Assembly: GCA_000381605.1 (NCBI GenBank)
Contig: KB906754.1
Coordinates: 827,147 to 891,146, forward strand
Length of the DNA: 64,000 bases
Origin: Acidobacteriaceae bacterium KBS 89
GTDB lineage: Bacteria > Acidobacteriota > Terriglobia > Terriglobales > Acidobacteriaceae
Direction of reading: 5' to 3'
The position numbers and the translations under genes are program-made. How positions within the stretch are numbered: the stretch's first letter is position 1; the number at the start of each line of letters is the position of its first letter. Below are positions 20,941-29,443 of the stretch, piece after piece. Below the pieces are notes generated by a model, which made no database searches, had not been told where the DNA came from, and worked only from the letters and a program-made list of their open reading frames with translations.

Positions 20941-21228
20941 TCAGAGTTCGAAGTCTACCTCCATGGGGTCGATGAGAGGTAAGAGCCAGGTGAGGAGTTG
21001 CTGGTGGACGGGATGGGCGTTGTAGGCGTCGTAGGCGGCGCGGTTGGAGAACTTCATGACGCCGCCGAACTCATAGCCCTGACCGCGGGGCGATGTGTTG
21101 AAGCCGACGGCTGAGTCAAGGATGCCGGGGATCTGAGTCCGCAGAGCGGTGACCTCGTCGAGGACGCGCTGTTTCTGCTGCTCGGTGATGCCTGGTTTCC
21201 AGCGGAAGGAGAACATATGGATGAACAT
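20941..21228 (-). CDS. Dabb-domain (stress-responsive A/B barrel) protein
   Basis: A 95-residue dimeric alpha/beta-barrel protein of the Dabb family. The N-terminal FIHMFSFRWKPGIT with a conserved His, and GYEFGGVMKFSNRAAYDAYNAHPVHQQL in the second half, are the family's standard strands and helix. Members include stress-responsive proteins and small cyclases of unclear substrate. It is transcribed away from the thioredoxin-like gene, so the two share an upstream region of about 90 bases. Function beyond the fold cannot be stated. Confidence 0.85.
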   Translation of the reverse strand: MFIHMFSFRWKPGITEQQKQRVLDEVTALRTQIPGILDSAVGFNTSPRGQGYEFGGVMKFSNRAAYDAYNAHPVHQQLLTWLLPLIDPMEVDFEL

Positions 21229-21315
21229 GGAGATAGTGTAACGATCGAGCCTTAGAATGAGGGGAGGATGATTTGGCCGGTCCAGAATTTGATTCCGGTC
21301 GCGAGGAGATGGGTC

Positions 21316-21936
21316 ATGTCGAAGACGCAGTCGACGATGGTGGCGTTGGGGAGTACGGCTCCGGCGTTTGAATTAGTGGATGTGGTGAGCGGGAAGGCCG
21401 TGGGGCGGGACGATGTGTTCGCTGCGGTGTCGGACGATGCGCGGGCTGATGGGGCGAACTGCGCGGCGACGGGATGTCATGGACTGCTGGTGATGTTTAT
21501 CTGCGTGCACTGTCCTTATGTGAAGTATGTGGAGGAGGAACTGGCGCGCATTGGGCGGGATTACGAGGGCAGGATCGCGATAGTGGCGATCTCGTCGAAC
21601 GATGTCGAGGCTTTCCCGCAGGATGCGCCGGGGGAGATGAAGAAGCAGGCGGAGCGGTTGGGATTCCGCTTCCCTTATCTGTACGACGAGACGCAGGAGA
21701 TAGCGCGGGCTTATGACGCGGCGTGTACGCCGGATATTTTTCTGTTCGATGGGCAGATGGCCCTGATGTATCGCGGGCAGTTGGATGACAGCAGGCCACG
21801 GCGCGGAGATGCGGGGAACGATATTCCGGTGACCGGTAAGGACCTGCGGGCGGCGATGGATGCGGTGATCGCGGGGAAGAGGCCGGACCCGAACCAGCGA
21901 TTTGCTGTTGGGTGCAATATCAAGTGGAAGGAATAA
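21316..21936 (+). CDS. Thioredoxin-fold (AhpC/TSA-like) protein
   Basis: A 206-residue thioredoxin-fold protein of the group often annotated as thioredoxin family or redoxin. CVHCPYVKYVEEEL holds the CxxC-type pair, IVAISSNDVEAFPQDAP and PYLYDETQEIARAYDAACTPDIFLFD are the conserved strands with the cis-proline (TPD), and no signal peptide is evident, so it should act in the cytoplasm. The ATG at 21316 has GAGGAG 7 bases upstream; the longer frame starting at 21268 adds 16 poorly conserved residues. It leads an apparent operon with the carbonic anhydrase (53-base gap) and the bestrophin. A peroxidase or thiol-reductase role is likely, but the substrate is unknown. Confidence 0.8.
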   Translation: MSKTQSTMVALGSTAPAFELVDVVSGKAVGRDDVFAAVSDDARADGANCAATGCHGLLVMFICVHCPYVKYVEEELARIGRDYEGRIAIVAISSNDVEAFPQDAPGEMKKQAERLGFRFPYLYDETQEIARAYDAACTPDIFLFDGQMALMYRGQLDDSRPRRGDAGNDIPVTGKDLRAAMDAVIAGKRPDPNQRFAVGCNIKWKE

Positions 21937-21989
21937 ATTATCGATCGTTCGGTACACTCGGAACGACGAAGAATCGTGAGGAGACGACT

Positions 21990-22637
21990 GTGAGCGATGT
22001 TCTAGCGGAGTTGAAGGCGGGGATTGTCAAGTTTCAGACGGAGGTGTATCCGGGCCATCAGGACACCTATGTGAAGGCGGCGAGCGAGCCGCAGACACCG
22101 CATGCGCTGATTGTGACGTGCGCGGATTCGCGAATCGATATTGAGACGATTACGCAATCCGGGCCGGGGGATATCTTTGTGACGCGCAATGTGGGGAACC
22201 TGGTGCCCGCGTACGGCGAGATGATGGGCGGCGTGAGCGCGGTGATCGAGTATGCGGTGACCGCGTTGAAGGTGCGGCACGTTGTGATTTGCGGGCATAC
22301 CGACTGTGGAGCAATGAAAGGTTTGCTGCATCCGGAGGCGCTGGAGAAGATGCCGACGGTTAGGAGCTGGCTGAAGAATGCGCATGCTGCGCTGAGTGTG
22401 GCCAGTTCGCTGGCGGAGAGCGATGAGAAGCCAAGCGAGTTGATGCGCCGATTGACAGAGGAGAATGTTCTGCTGCAGATGCAGCACCTGCGGACGCACC
22501 CTTCGGTGGCGGGAGCGATGGCGCGCGAAGAGCTGACGATCTCGGGTTGGGTGTACGACATTGGCAAGGGTAAGGTGAGGATCTCGGACGACGGTGGACG
22601 GGTCTTTCGGCCAGTGACGATCGATGGTGACGCATGA
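21990..22637 (+). CDS. Beta-class carbonic anhydrase
   Basis: Interconverts carbon dioxide and bicarbonate. Zinc ligands are visible as CADSR (Cys, Asp-Arg dyad, about residue 41) and CGHTDCG (His and Cys, about 100-106), with GDIFVTRNVGN between them, all typical of cytoplasmic plant-type beta-carbonic anhydrases. The GTG at 21990 has GAGGAG 7 bases upstream; the open frame extends back into the thioredoxin-like gene but is not credible. 215 residues. Its stop overlaps the start of the bestrophin-like gene (ATGA), which strongly suggests translational coupling of the enzyme with an anion channel. Confidence 0.92.
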   Translation: MSDVLAELKAGIVKFQTEVYPGHQDTYVKAASEPQTPHALIVTCADSRIDIETITQSGPGDIFVTRNVGNLVPAYGEMMGGVSAVIEYAVTALKVRHVVICGHTDCGAMKGLLHPEALEKMPTVRSWLKNAHAALSVASSLAESDEKPSELMRRLTEENVLLQMQHLRTHPSVAGAMAREELTISGWVYDIGKGKVRISDDGGRVFRPVTIDGDA

Positions 22638-23554
22638 TCGTTCCGCGCGAGCAGCAGGTAAAGTTAAGGATGCTGCTGTGGTACGTGGGCAAGCCTTTGC
22701 TGATACTCGTGGTGTACGACCTGTCCGTCGTAGTGGCCTATAAGGTCTTGCATTGGGACTGGGTGGCGTTGCCGCATATTCCGCTGAGTCTGTTTGGGTC
22801 GGCGATCGGAGTCATTGTGGCGTTTCGGAACCAGTCGTCGTACGCGCGATGGTGGGAGGCACGGACGCTGTGGGGTGCGCTGGTGAACAACTCGCGTAGC
22901 TGGGCCAGGCAGGTGACGACGGTGATGATGCCGTTGAACGACGCAGAGGCCGGAGAGTTGAAGACGGTGCAGAGACGCCTGGTGTATTACCAGATCGCCT
23001 ATATGCATGCGCTACGACAACATCTTCGAGGATTGGAACCGTGGACGGAATTGGTGCCGCTGCTGAGTGAGCAGGAGTTGAGCAGACTGCGAGATGAAAA
23101 GAATGTTCCGCTCGCGATACAGCAGCAGATGGGAGTGCTGCTGCGCGAGTGCCAGTTGCGCGGGTGGATAGACATGATGCATTGGCGGGCCCTCGATGCC
23201 AATCTGGACGATCTCGTGGATGCGCAAGGGGGGTCCGAACGCATCAAGAACACGCCGATGCCGAAGCAGTACGATTATTTTCCGCACCTGTTTGTGCAGA
23301 TCTATTGCCTGCTGCTTCCGTTGGCGCTGGTGTCTGACATGGGTTGGTATACGCCGCTGGGATCGACGCTGGTGGGGTTTATTTTTCTGGCGCTGGATAA
23401 GATTGGGCGCGATCTAGAAGATCCATTTGAGAACACGATCTATGATGTGCCGCTGACGGCGATTACGACGACGATTGAGATCAATCTGCGGCAGCTGCTG
23501 GGGGAGTCCGTTCTGCGGCCAGCGGAGAAGCCGGTCCATGGGGTGCTTTGGTAA
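22634..23554 (+). CDS. Bestrophin-like anion channel
   Basis: A 306-residue protein of the bestrophin/UPF0187 family, pentameric anion channels of the inner membrane. The N-terminal half has two hydrophobic helices (LLILVVYDLSVVVAYK, and SLFGSAIGVIVAFRNQSSYARWWEARTLWG). The R-W-W-E-A segment is the family's best-conserved part. Later, DYFPHLFVQIYCLLLPLALV, then LDKIGRDLEDPFENTIYDVPL is the conserved acidic cytoplasmic block. It overlaps the carbonic anhydrase gene by 4 bases and is followed by a strong terminator, so it closes the operon. Bicarbonate conduction is a plausible role, inferred from the partner gene; eukaryotic and algal relatives conduct bicarbonate. Confidence 0.88.
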   Translation: MIVPREQQVKLRMLLWYVGKPLLILVVYDLSVVVAYKVLHWDWVALPHIPLSLFGSAIGVIVAFRNQSSYARWWEARTLWGALVNNSRSWARQVTTVMMPLNDAEAGELKTVQRRLVYYQIAYMHALRQHLRGLEPWTELVPLLSEQELSRLRDEKNVPLAIQQQMGVLLRECQLRGWIDMMHWRALDANLDDLVDAQGGSERIKNTPMPKQYDYFPHLFVQIYCLLLPLALVSDMGWYTPLGSTLVGFIFLALDKIGRDLEDPFENTIYDVPLTAITTTIEINLRQLLGESVLRPAEKPVHGVLW

Positions 23555-23569
23555 AGGTTAATTGAAGCT

Positions 23570-23600
23570 GCCCCGGCTTTGCGCCGGGGCTTTTCTTTTT
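23570..23600 (+). terminator. Intrinsic terminator after the bestrophin gene
   Basis: GCCCCGGC, loop TTTGC, GCCGGGGC, then TTTTCTTTTT. A textbook stem and T-tract 15 bases after the stop. Confidence 0.9.
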
Positions 23601-23604
23601 GGGG

Positions 23605-23874
23605 TCAGGCGTTTGTACCGCCGCTAGCGCTGTCGGAGCCGTGGATTTTTACCAGCTTGTTGTAGATGCCAAGAATGAGGAAGGGTGCGGCCCATTGGCC
23701 AACGAAGAGGGCCATGTCTGTCCTCTTAGCGGCCTTGAAGCTTACCGAGACGGCCATGGAGGCCAGCGCGGCGGCGAGATAGGCGCTCGATGGGATTTGT
23801 GAAGTGAACTTTTCGATGGAAGCGGTAATCTGGTCTTCCTGGGCTTCGCCCTTTGTTACGCGGTAATCGGTCAT
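23605..23874 (-). CDS. Small two-helix membrane protein
   Basis: An 89-residue protein with AAGGAG 8 bases before its ATG. Two hydrophobic stretches can be seen: SAYLAAALASMAVSVSF and ALFVGQWAAPFLILGIYNKLV. The N-terminal 30 residues are hydrophilic and acidic. I do not recognise a family. It lies 134 bases downstream of corA on the same strand and ends 5 bases from the terminator of the bestrophin operon, which would also function in reverse poorly. A small envelope protein is all that can be said. Confidence 0.65.
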   Translation of the reverse strand: MTDYRVTKGEAQEDQITASIEKFTSQIPSSAYLAAALASMAVSVSFKAAKRTDMALFVGQWAAPFLILGIYNKLVKIHGSDSASGGTNA

Positions 23875-24008
23875 TCAAGAACTCCTTGGCGGCGTTGCCG
23901 TCTTGTAAGGAGAGATGCGGAAACAGTTCTCGGCGGGGAGGGAGTATGCTCGGGAGTTTTGCAGAGTCAACATGCCGGGAGATGAATTTGATGTGGTGGA
24001 GGCGAGCA

Positions 24009-24893
24009 TCAGAACCATCGCAGTTTGCGGAGCATGTAGAGAAGGGCGATGGTGGCGACGAGCGAGATGCCACCAACCCATTCGCCGCCGTATGGGGAGT
24101 CCTGGAACGGCAGGCCCTTGAGATTCATGCCGTAGATGCTCGAGATGGCGAGAACGGGCAGAACGATGGTGCCAAGGACAGTAAGGACCTTCATGACTTC
24201 GTTGGTGCGGTTAGCGACTGAGGAGAGATAGATGTCGAGGGTGTTGTTGAGGAGGTCGCGCTGGGTTTCGACGGAGTCGAGGAGGCGGGCGACGTGGTCG
24301 TAGGTGTCGCGGACGAAGGGCTGGTGGTCGGTGTCGATGATGGTGTTGGGGTCGCGTTGAAGGTGGAGCGAGGCGTCGCGGGTGTTGACGAGGACGCGGC
24401 GGAGGTCGATGAGCTCGCGCTTGATGGTGAAGACGGATTGGAGGATTTCGGGTGAGGGATTGTCGAAGACTTTGTCTTCGAGCTGATCGATGCGGTCGTC
24501 GAAGTGGTCGATGGCGGGAAAGTAGAGATCGACGATGGTGTCGAGGATGAGATAGAGAAGCTTGCCGGGATGCTCGTCATCGCCGTCGCGGCGGGCGCGG
24601 TCGAGGGCCTGCTGAGTTGTTGGGCAGAGGGGGTCAGAGATCGTGATGAGGAAGTCTTTGCCGGCGAAGATGTCGATGGGGGTGAAGATGGGCATCTGTT
24701 CGCCGGGGTTGTCCGGGTCTGGGTCGAGGCGAACGGGTTTGAAGACGGCGAAGGTGTAGTTGGGAGCGGTGTCGACCTTGACGCTTTCGTCTACGTTGCG
24801 TGCGTCTTCAATGTGGAGAGGGTGGAGGTTGTATTTGCGGGCCAGCTCGTCGAGCTTTGGGTCGTTGGCGTCGTCGAGTTGATACCAGGGCAT
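24009..24893 (-). CDS. corA: CorA-like magnesium/cobalt transporter
   Basis: A 294-residue member of the CorA (2-TM-GxN) family, a pentameric divalent metal channel. The cytoplasmic N-terminal part is acidic. YGMNLKGLPF near residue 255 is the GMN selectivity motif between the first transmembrane helix (VLTVLGTIVLPVLAISSI) and the second (ISLVATIALLYML). The C terminus ends in a basic KLRWF, as usual. GAGGAG precedes the ATG. It follows the DUF2007-like gene with only 19 bases between, so they probably share a transcript. Substrate could be magnesium, cobalt or nickel. Confidence 0.9.
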   Translation of the reverse strand: MPWYQLDDANDPKLDELARKYNLHPLHIEDARNVDESVKVDTAPNYTFAVFKPVRLDPDPDNPGEQMPIFTPIDIFAGKDFLITISDPLCPTTQQALDRARRDGDDEHPGKLLYLILDTIVDLYFPAIDHFDDRIDQLEDKVFDNPSPEILQSVFTIKRELIDLRRVLVNTRDASLHLQRDPNTIIDTDHQPFVRDTYDHVARLLDSVETQRDLLNNTLDIYLSSVANRTNEVMKVLTVLGTIVLPVLAISSIYGMNLKGLPFQDSPYGGEWVGGISLVATIALLYMLRKLRWF

Positions 24894-24912
24894 GGTAATG
24901 CTCCTCGTTTGC

Positions 24913-25569
24913 TTAATGCGGCGAATCGCGGTTGTTGTCGCTTGATGCAGTTTCGTCCGGTTCGTCGTCGATCCAGCGCAACTCGCAGCTGTTGCAATGC
25001 CAGGACTCGGAGCCGCGTGGTAGCGGGAGTGAGAACAGGTACAGTGAGGCTAAAGCGGCCTTACGTCCTTGACGCTCCCATGAGATATCGGTCGAGGTGC
25101 AACGGGGACAGCGCGGCTGCATGAATCCGGGCTGGTCGGGGATGAAGATTTCGTCGGGGATAGGCTGCGAGAGGATATCTTGGGCCGCTTCTACCTCGGC
25201 GGCGCCCACCTGGAGACGGATGCCTCCAATGAAGTTGGAGACCTGCCAATCGAGGCGGACTAAGTTCTCATCCTTGAGGAAGCAGAAGATGCCAGCGGAC
25301 TCGACGACAGCGCGCGCGACGATGGCCTCAGAGAGATCACGGTAACGGCGAACGGTGACTAGTTCGCGAAATTCCGGTGAGTCGTCAACGGGAGGTGGGG
25401 GCTCGGCGAACTCGAGATCGCGGGTGGCGAACTCGGCCGCGAGGGCAGTGCGGGCCTCGGGAACGAGAGAATGCCAGTCTCTGAGGAGATCTCGCAGTTC
25501 CAGCTCGGACATAGGGCGGTATACATCTGCGAAGGTGGGATCGGGGTCGTGATGGAAGAGGTTCGCCAC
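24913..25569 (-). CDS. DUF2007-like protein with C-terminal zinc ribbon
   Basis: A 218-residue cytoplasmic protein starting with GTG. A helical N-terminal region (residues 1-65) is followed by ELVTVRRYRDLSEAIVARAVVESAGIFCFLKDENLVRL, which has the pattern of the DUF2007 putative signal-transducing domain. The C terminus has CPRC and CNSC spaced by about 35 residues, a zinc ribbon. No clear Shine-Dalgarno sequence is visible before the start. It lies between the ABC ATPase gene (26 bases upstream) and corA (19 bases downstream) on one strand. Its biochemical role is unknown. Confidence 0.75.
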   Translation of the reverse strand: MANLFHHDPDPTFADVYRPMSELELRDLLRDWHSLVPEARTALAAEFATRDLEFAEPPPPVDDSPEFRELVTVRRYRDLSEAIVARAVVESAGIFCFLKDENLVRLDWQVSNFIGGIRLQVGAAEVEAAQDILSQPIPDEIFIPDQPGFMQPRCPRCTSTDISWERQGRKAALASLYLFSLPLPRGSESWHCNSCELRWIDDEPDETASSDNNRDSPH

Positions 25570-25595
25570 GCTGGCGATGGTAGCAGAACGCCTGG

Positions 25596-26405
25596 CTAGC
25601 CCTTGCCGTCTTCGATGTGGGTCATTTCGCCGTCGCGCATGTGAAGGATGCGGTCGGCGATCTGGGCGGCCTCGGGGTTGTGGGTGATCATGAGGACGGT
25701 CTGGTTGAGCTCGCGGCTGGATTTGCGGAGCATCTTGAGGACGGCATCGGAGTTTTTGGTGTCGAGGTTGCCGGTGGGTTCGTCGGCCAGGACGATGGCG
25801 GGCCGGTTGATGAGTGCGCGGGCGATGGCTACGCGTTGTTGTTCGCCGCCGGAGAGTTCATTCGGGCGGTGGTCGAGTCGACCCTGGATGCCGAGCATGT
25901 CGGTGAGGTGGTCGAGAAGGGGCTTGTCGAGTTCTCTTTTAGCAGACGCGCCCAGGCTCGAGATGTCGTGGGCGATTTCGATGTTGCCCATGGCGGAGAG
26001 GGTAGGGAGAAGATTGAAGCGCTGGAAGATGAAGCCGATCTTGGCGCGGCGCATTCTGGTGCGCTCGGCGTCAGTGAGCTTGGCGAAGTCGGTGCCATCG
26101 ATGAGCACAGAGCCACTGGTGGCGTTGGTGAGGCCGCCGAGGATGTAAAAGAGGGTGGACTTTCCGGAGCCGGAGGGCCCGACGATGGCGACGAACTCGC
26201 CGGGGGCGATGGCGAAGTTGACGTTTCGGAGCGCGGGAACCTCGAGTTTGCCAGAACGATAGGTCTTGCCTAGGTCGCGGGCGACGATGATGGGAGGCGC
26301 GGCGAGGTCTGGGTCCGGGGACGAGACGAACGTGGAAGAATGAGGAGGCATTGACGCGGAGCGCGGGTCGGGATCGGGTGGCAAGGTCGAAGATTGAGGA
26401 AGCAT
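25596..26405 (-). CDS. LolD/MacB-type ABC transporter ATP-binding protein
   Basis: A 269-residue ATPase with all motifs: VGPSGSGKSTL (Walker A), NELSGGEQQRVAIARAL (signature), VLADEPTGNLD (Walker B), MITHNPEAA (switch His). The first 45 residues are Pro/Ser-rich and unusual. Two in-frame ATGs (26405 and 26351) are possible; the frame is open further upstream but crosses the divergent gene and was rejected. LolD/MacB-type ATPases work with FtsX-like permeases and usually sit beside one. None is adjacent here; the only MacB-like permease in the window is at 56531-57622. Whether the two form a pair is unknown. Confidence 0.85.
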   Translation of the reverse strand: MLPQSSTLPPDPDPRSASMPPHSSTFVSSPDPDLAAPPIIVARDLGKTYRSGKLEVPALRNVNFAIAPGEFVAIVGPSGSGKSTLFYILGGLTNATSGSVLIDGTDFAKLTDAERTRMRRAKIGFIFQRFNLLPTLSAMGNIEIAHDISSLGASAKRELDKPLLDHLTDMLGIQGRLDHRPNELSGGEQQRVAIARALINRPAIVLADEPTGNLDTKNSDAVLKMLRKSSRELNQTVLMITHNPEAAQIADRILHMRDGEMTHIEDGKG

Positions 26406-26439
26406 CAGGTAACTAAAGTCTATCGTGAATGGGGTTGGG

Positions 26440-27033
26440 ATGAAGGCGACGGAGCTTTTGTTGCTCGGGTTGGTGGCGTGGACCGGGATCGGTGTCGCAG
26501 GGGTGTTGGTGTCGCTCTGGCGCAGGGAGCGGCAGCGGGCACGGCGCGGAGTTGCGTGGCTGGCGGGTGTGTGGGTGGTGTATCTGTGCGTGCTGGTTGG
26601 GGTTTCGCTGGGACAGAAAAAGAGAGTGATGGCTATGGGGGAGCCGCAGTGTTTTGATGAGATGTGTTTTACCGTGACCGGGGTAGAGGAGGTGCCGGGA
26701 TTTTTGATCAAAGACGGGCGGCGGCTGGTGAGGGTGACGGTCCAGGTAACGAATAAGGGAATGAAGGCACAAAGCGAAGGATTGATTTGGGCTTATCTGG
26801 TGGATGCTGAGGGACGGCGGTGGGACGAGACCGCTGGGGTGAGCGGAGTGGGGTTAACAGCGAGGGTGGCAGGGGGTGGTTCGGTGGTGAGTCTGCCGGT
26901 TTTTAAGGTGGCTGCGGACTCGACGGGGCTGGGGCTAGTGTTCACACATGGAAGATGGCAGCCGGGGGTGCTGGTGATTGGTGGCTCGGATAGCTGGCTG
27001 CACCGAAAGACCGTAGTGGAGCTGGGCCGCTAG
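26440..27033 (+). CDS. Membrane-anchored protein with a DUF4352-like domain
   Basis: A 197-residue protein. Two hydrophobic segments occupy residues 5-25 and 37-60, so the rest should be extracytoplasmic. The C-terminal domain, with FTVTGVEEVPGF, RRLVRVTVQVTNKG and KVAADSTGLGLVF, resembles the immunoglobulin-like DUF4352 domain found in secreted and membrane-anchored proteins. ATG 26440 is chosen; a GTG 15 bases upstream is in frame. It is divergent from the ABC ATPase gene with 34 bases between the starts. Function unknown. Confidence 0.6.
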   Translation: MKATELLLLGLVAWTGIGVAGVLVSLWRRERQRARRGVAWLAGVWVVYLCVLVGVSLGQKKRVMAMGEPQCFDEMCFTVTGVEEVPGFLIKDGRRLVRVTVQVTNKGMKAQSEGLIWAYLVDAEGRRWDETAGVSGVGLTARVAGGGSVVSLPVFKVAADSTGLGLVFTHGRWQPGVLVIGGSDSWLHRKTVVELGR

Positions 27034-27144
27034 GATTACAAATACTAACGTTGCGGCGTCGTGTAACGGTTGAGAAACTCAGGCGATTTGATCTCTCGGT
27101 CACCCTTCGTTGACGCAAGCCAGTGATCTTGTTGTCCATGTCAG

Positions 27145-27504
27145 TCAGGCGGGTGGTTTGATGAAGACTGAGTGGAGGGTGGCGTCTTCAAGGAAGCTGA
27201 TCTCGAGTCGGATGGTGACGAGCTGGCCGAGGTCGGATGGGACGGCGAGGTTTTTGCGGCAGGTGCAGAGATGAGTGAGGCCGAGGTGGCCGTTGCGGGT
27301 GAGTTCAAGGCCTGAGGCGAGGATGGACGAGTAGAGATCGATGACAGCGCGGAGCTGTATCTCGAGGCGAAACTCCATCGTGGTGGGGGAGAGGGTCCTG
27401 CGGTCGAGGATCCAGCCGCCGCAGTCGGCGAAGGCTGAGGCCAAGGTGGGGAGAAGGCCGTGCCGCTCTTCGTAGCTGAAGCCCTGTATGTCGAGCGATT
27501 GCAT
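27145..27504 (-). CDS. Conserved-looking hypothetical protein
   Basis: A 119-residue cytoplasmic protein without signal or membrane segments. The middle reads as alternating strands and a helix (TTMEFRLEIQLRAVIDLYSSILASGLELT), followed by a HLCTCRKN cysteine pair and a closing beta strand. An AGAGG lies about 9 bases before the ATG. Codon use is like the neighbours. I do not recognise the family; an acidobacterial lineage protein is plausible. Confidence 0.6.
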   Translation of the reverse strand: MQSLDIQGFSYEERHGLLPTLASAFADCGGWILDRRTLSPTTMEFRLEIQLRAVIDLYSSILASGLELTRNGHLGLTHLCTCRKNLAVPSDLGQLVTIRLEISFLEDATLHSVFIKPPA

Positions 27505-27694
27505 GGGTGAAAAGGCCTCTAAAGCGAAATGGTTGCGGTTAGGGTGTTCATCGGAAGATGAGGGCCAAGCGTGAGGGGAGGGGGCAGTACTGTAGTCATG
27601 TGACGGTCAGGTTATGGTGTTGCAAGAACTTGCCTTGTGGATATCTCGTGCGGTAGGCGAGGAAGTGTAGGAGGATGGTGGAGCGAGGTTTGGC

Positions 27695-28072
27695 ATGGTG
27701 CTGGGACTAGGAACGGACCTGATCGAGACTAGTCGGGTGCAGCAGAGTATCGACCGGTTTGGGGAGCGGTTTCTTCAGCGTATCTTTACGGCGGGAGAGA
27801 TCGCCTACTGCACGCGGAAGAAGAACTCGGCGGAGAGTTTTGCGGCACGATTTGCTGCGAAGGAGGCCGGGGCAAAGGCGCTGGGGACCGGAATCAGCCG
27901 GGGGGTGACCTGGAAGGAGTTCGAAGTGAAGCGGGAGAAGAGTGGCCGACCGTCGTTGCATCTGACGGGGCGGGCGGAAGAGCTGGCCCAAGCGATGGGG
28001 GTTCGCAGGTTACAGTTAAGCCTGACTCATAGCCGGGAGCTGGCGCTGGCGGTGGTGGTGGCAGAGGACTAG
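27695..28072 (+). CDS. acpS: Holo-[acyl-carrier-protein] synthase
   Basis: Transfers 4'-phosphopantetheine from CoA to acyl carrier protein, essential for fatty acid synthesis. The 125-residue length is normal. GLGTDLIETSRVQ holds the first magnesium-binding Asp, FTAGEIAYC and FAARFAAKEAGAKALGTGI hold the second acidic residue and the CoA-binding helix, and LSLTHSRELALAVVV closes the fold. Trimeric, cytoplasmic. It appears to stand alone: the MCE gene follows 220 bases later in the same direction. Confidence 0.95.
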   Translation: MVLGLGTDLIETSRVQQSIDRFGERFLQRIFTAGEIAYCTRKKNSAESFAARFAAKEAGAKALGTGISRGVTWKEFEVKREKSGRPSLHLTGRAEELAQAMGVRRLQLSLTHSRELALAVVVAED

Positions 28073-28292
28073 GCGGGGGTTCGGACCGGATTGAAACCAT
28101 TGACCCAATGAGTGCATCTATTGATGGCAAAGCACTTTCAACGTAGACAGATTGACGATGATTTGTGGGAGAAGGAATTGAGGGTAATGTATCCTCTCAG
28201 TTACCAGTATCCGGCTTGTGTCGAAAGGTCGAGAGCGGCGAATGAAACGCTGCGTTGCCGGTTTTTTGTGAACAACGTCCCAAAGGAGTGCT

Positions 28293-29378
28293 ATGCCCAG
28301 TCAACACGAGGTCCGATGGTCGCAGTTGAAGGTGGGCGTGATCGTGTTGATTTCGACAGTGATCCTGGTGACGCTGCTGTTCCTGATGACGAGCTCGTCG
28401 GGGCTTGGAATTCTCTCGCACAAGCTGACAGTGGTGACCTACTTTGAGAATGCGGCCGGGCTGAAGACGGGCGCGGCGGTAAACCTGCAAGGGGTCACGA
28501 TCGGCACGGTGAAGACGGTAACGATCGACAACTCGCCGGAGCGGAAACTCACACCGGTCAAGGTCGTGATGAAGCTGGACGATAAGTATGGGTCGGATCT
28601 GAAGAAAGACTCGAAGGCCTCGCTGTCAACGGTGGGGGTGCTAGGCGACACGATCGTGGATATCAACAGCCAGTTTGCCGTGGGGCCACGGTTGCAGGAT
28701 GGCGATGTGCTGAAGACTAACGAGACACCCAGCCTAAGCGACGTGGTGAAGGCCAGTCAGGGGACAATCGAAAGCCTGAATGTGATTCTGGCGAAGATGA
28801 ATGTGATCGTCGATAACATTCAGTCGGGTAAGGGATCTGTCGGACAGTTGATCAACAATCCAGATCTGTACAACAAGGCAAACGCAACGGTGGATGAACT
28901 GCTGAGGTTGGAAAAGAACCTGAACGCCGGGCGTGGCTCTATCGGCAAGTTGATGACTGACGACGCCTTGTACAACCGGTTGAACGATACAGTGGGGAAG
29001 CTGGAGAATATCGCAAACAATCTGGAAGGCGGCAAGGGTACGGCGGGAATGCTGCTGAAGGATGATTCACTTTACAAGAACCTGAACTCGACGCTGGCAC
29101 ATGCGAATTCGATCATGGCGGATGCAGATGCGGGTAAAGGCGGGCTTGGATTGATGCTGAAGGATCCAAAGTTCCGACAGGACCTGAGCAGTACGTTGGC
29201 GCAGATCAATTCGCTGGTATCCAATATCAACGAGGGGCGTGGGACTTTGGGCAAGTTGGCGACCGACGATTCGGTCTACACGAATGTCAACAAACTGCTG
29301 ACAGCAAGTACGGACCTGGTGACGACGATTCGGAGTGATCCAAAGAAGTATCTGACGATTCATCTGAAGATTTTCTAG
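28293..29378 (+). CDS. MCE/MlaD-family lipid transport protein with five internal repeats
   Basis: A 361-residue inner-membrane-anchored MCE protein, AAGGAG 6 bases before the ATG. One N-terminal transmembrane helix (VGVIVLISTVILVTLLFLM) is followed by the MCE domain (residues 45-125: VVTYFENAAGLKTGAAVNLQGVTIGTV is the diagnostic start). The distal half is made of five repeats at about residues 178, 212, 247, 281 and 314, each G-K/R-G-x-x-G-x-L-x-x-D-x-x-L/V-Y, with a period near 34. Such proteins build hexameric tunnels for phospholipid traffic. No MlaE permease or MlaF ATPase gene is adjacent. A terminator follows. Confidence 0.88.
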   Translation: MPSQHEVRWSQLKVGVIVLISTVILVTLLFLMTSSSGLGILSHKLTVVTYFENAAGLKTGAAVNLQGVTIGTVKTVTIDNSPERKLTPVKVVMKLDDKYGSDLKKDSKASLSTVGVLGDTIVDINSQFAVGPRLQDGDVLKTNETPSLSDVVKASQGTIESLNVILAKMNVIVDNIQSGKGSVGQLINNPDLYNKANATVDELLRLEKNLNAGRGSIGKLMTDDALYNRLNDTVGKLENIANNLEGGKGTAGMLLKDDSLYKNLNSTLAHANSIMADADAGKGGLGLMLKDPKFRQDLSSTLAQINSLVSNINEGRGTLGKLATDDSVYTNVNKLLTASTDLVTTIRSDPKKYLTIHLKIF

Positions 29379-29397
29379 TTGCGAGAAGAGAGCAGAG

Positions 29398-29443
29398 ACG
29401 GAAAAGCGGGTTTCGAGCATTGGCTCGAACCCGCTTTTCCGTT
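29398..29443 (+). terminator. Long hairpin terminator after the MCE gene
   Basis: ACGGAAAAGCGGGTTTCGAG pairs with CTCGAACCCGCTTTTCCGT across a short loop (one bulged base in 19). An A-tract on one side and T-tract on the other make it usable in both directions. Confidence 0.8.
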
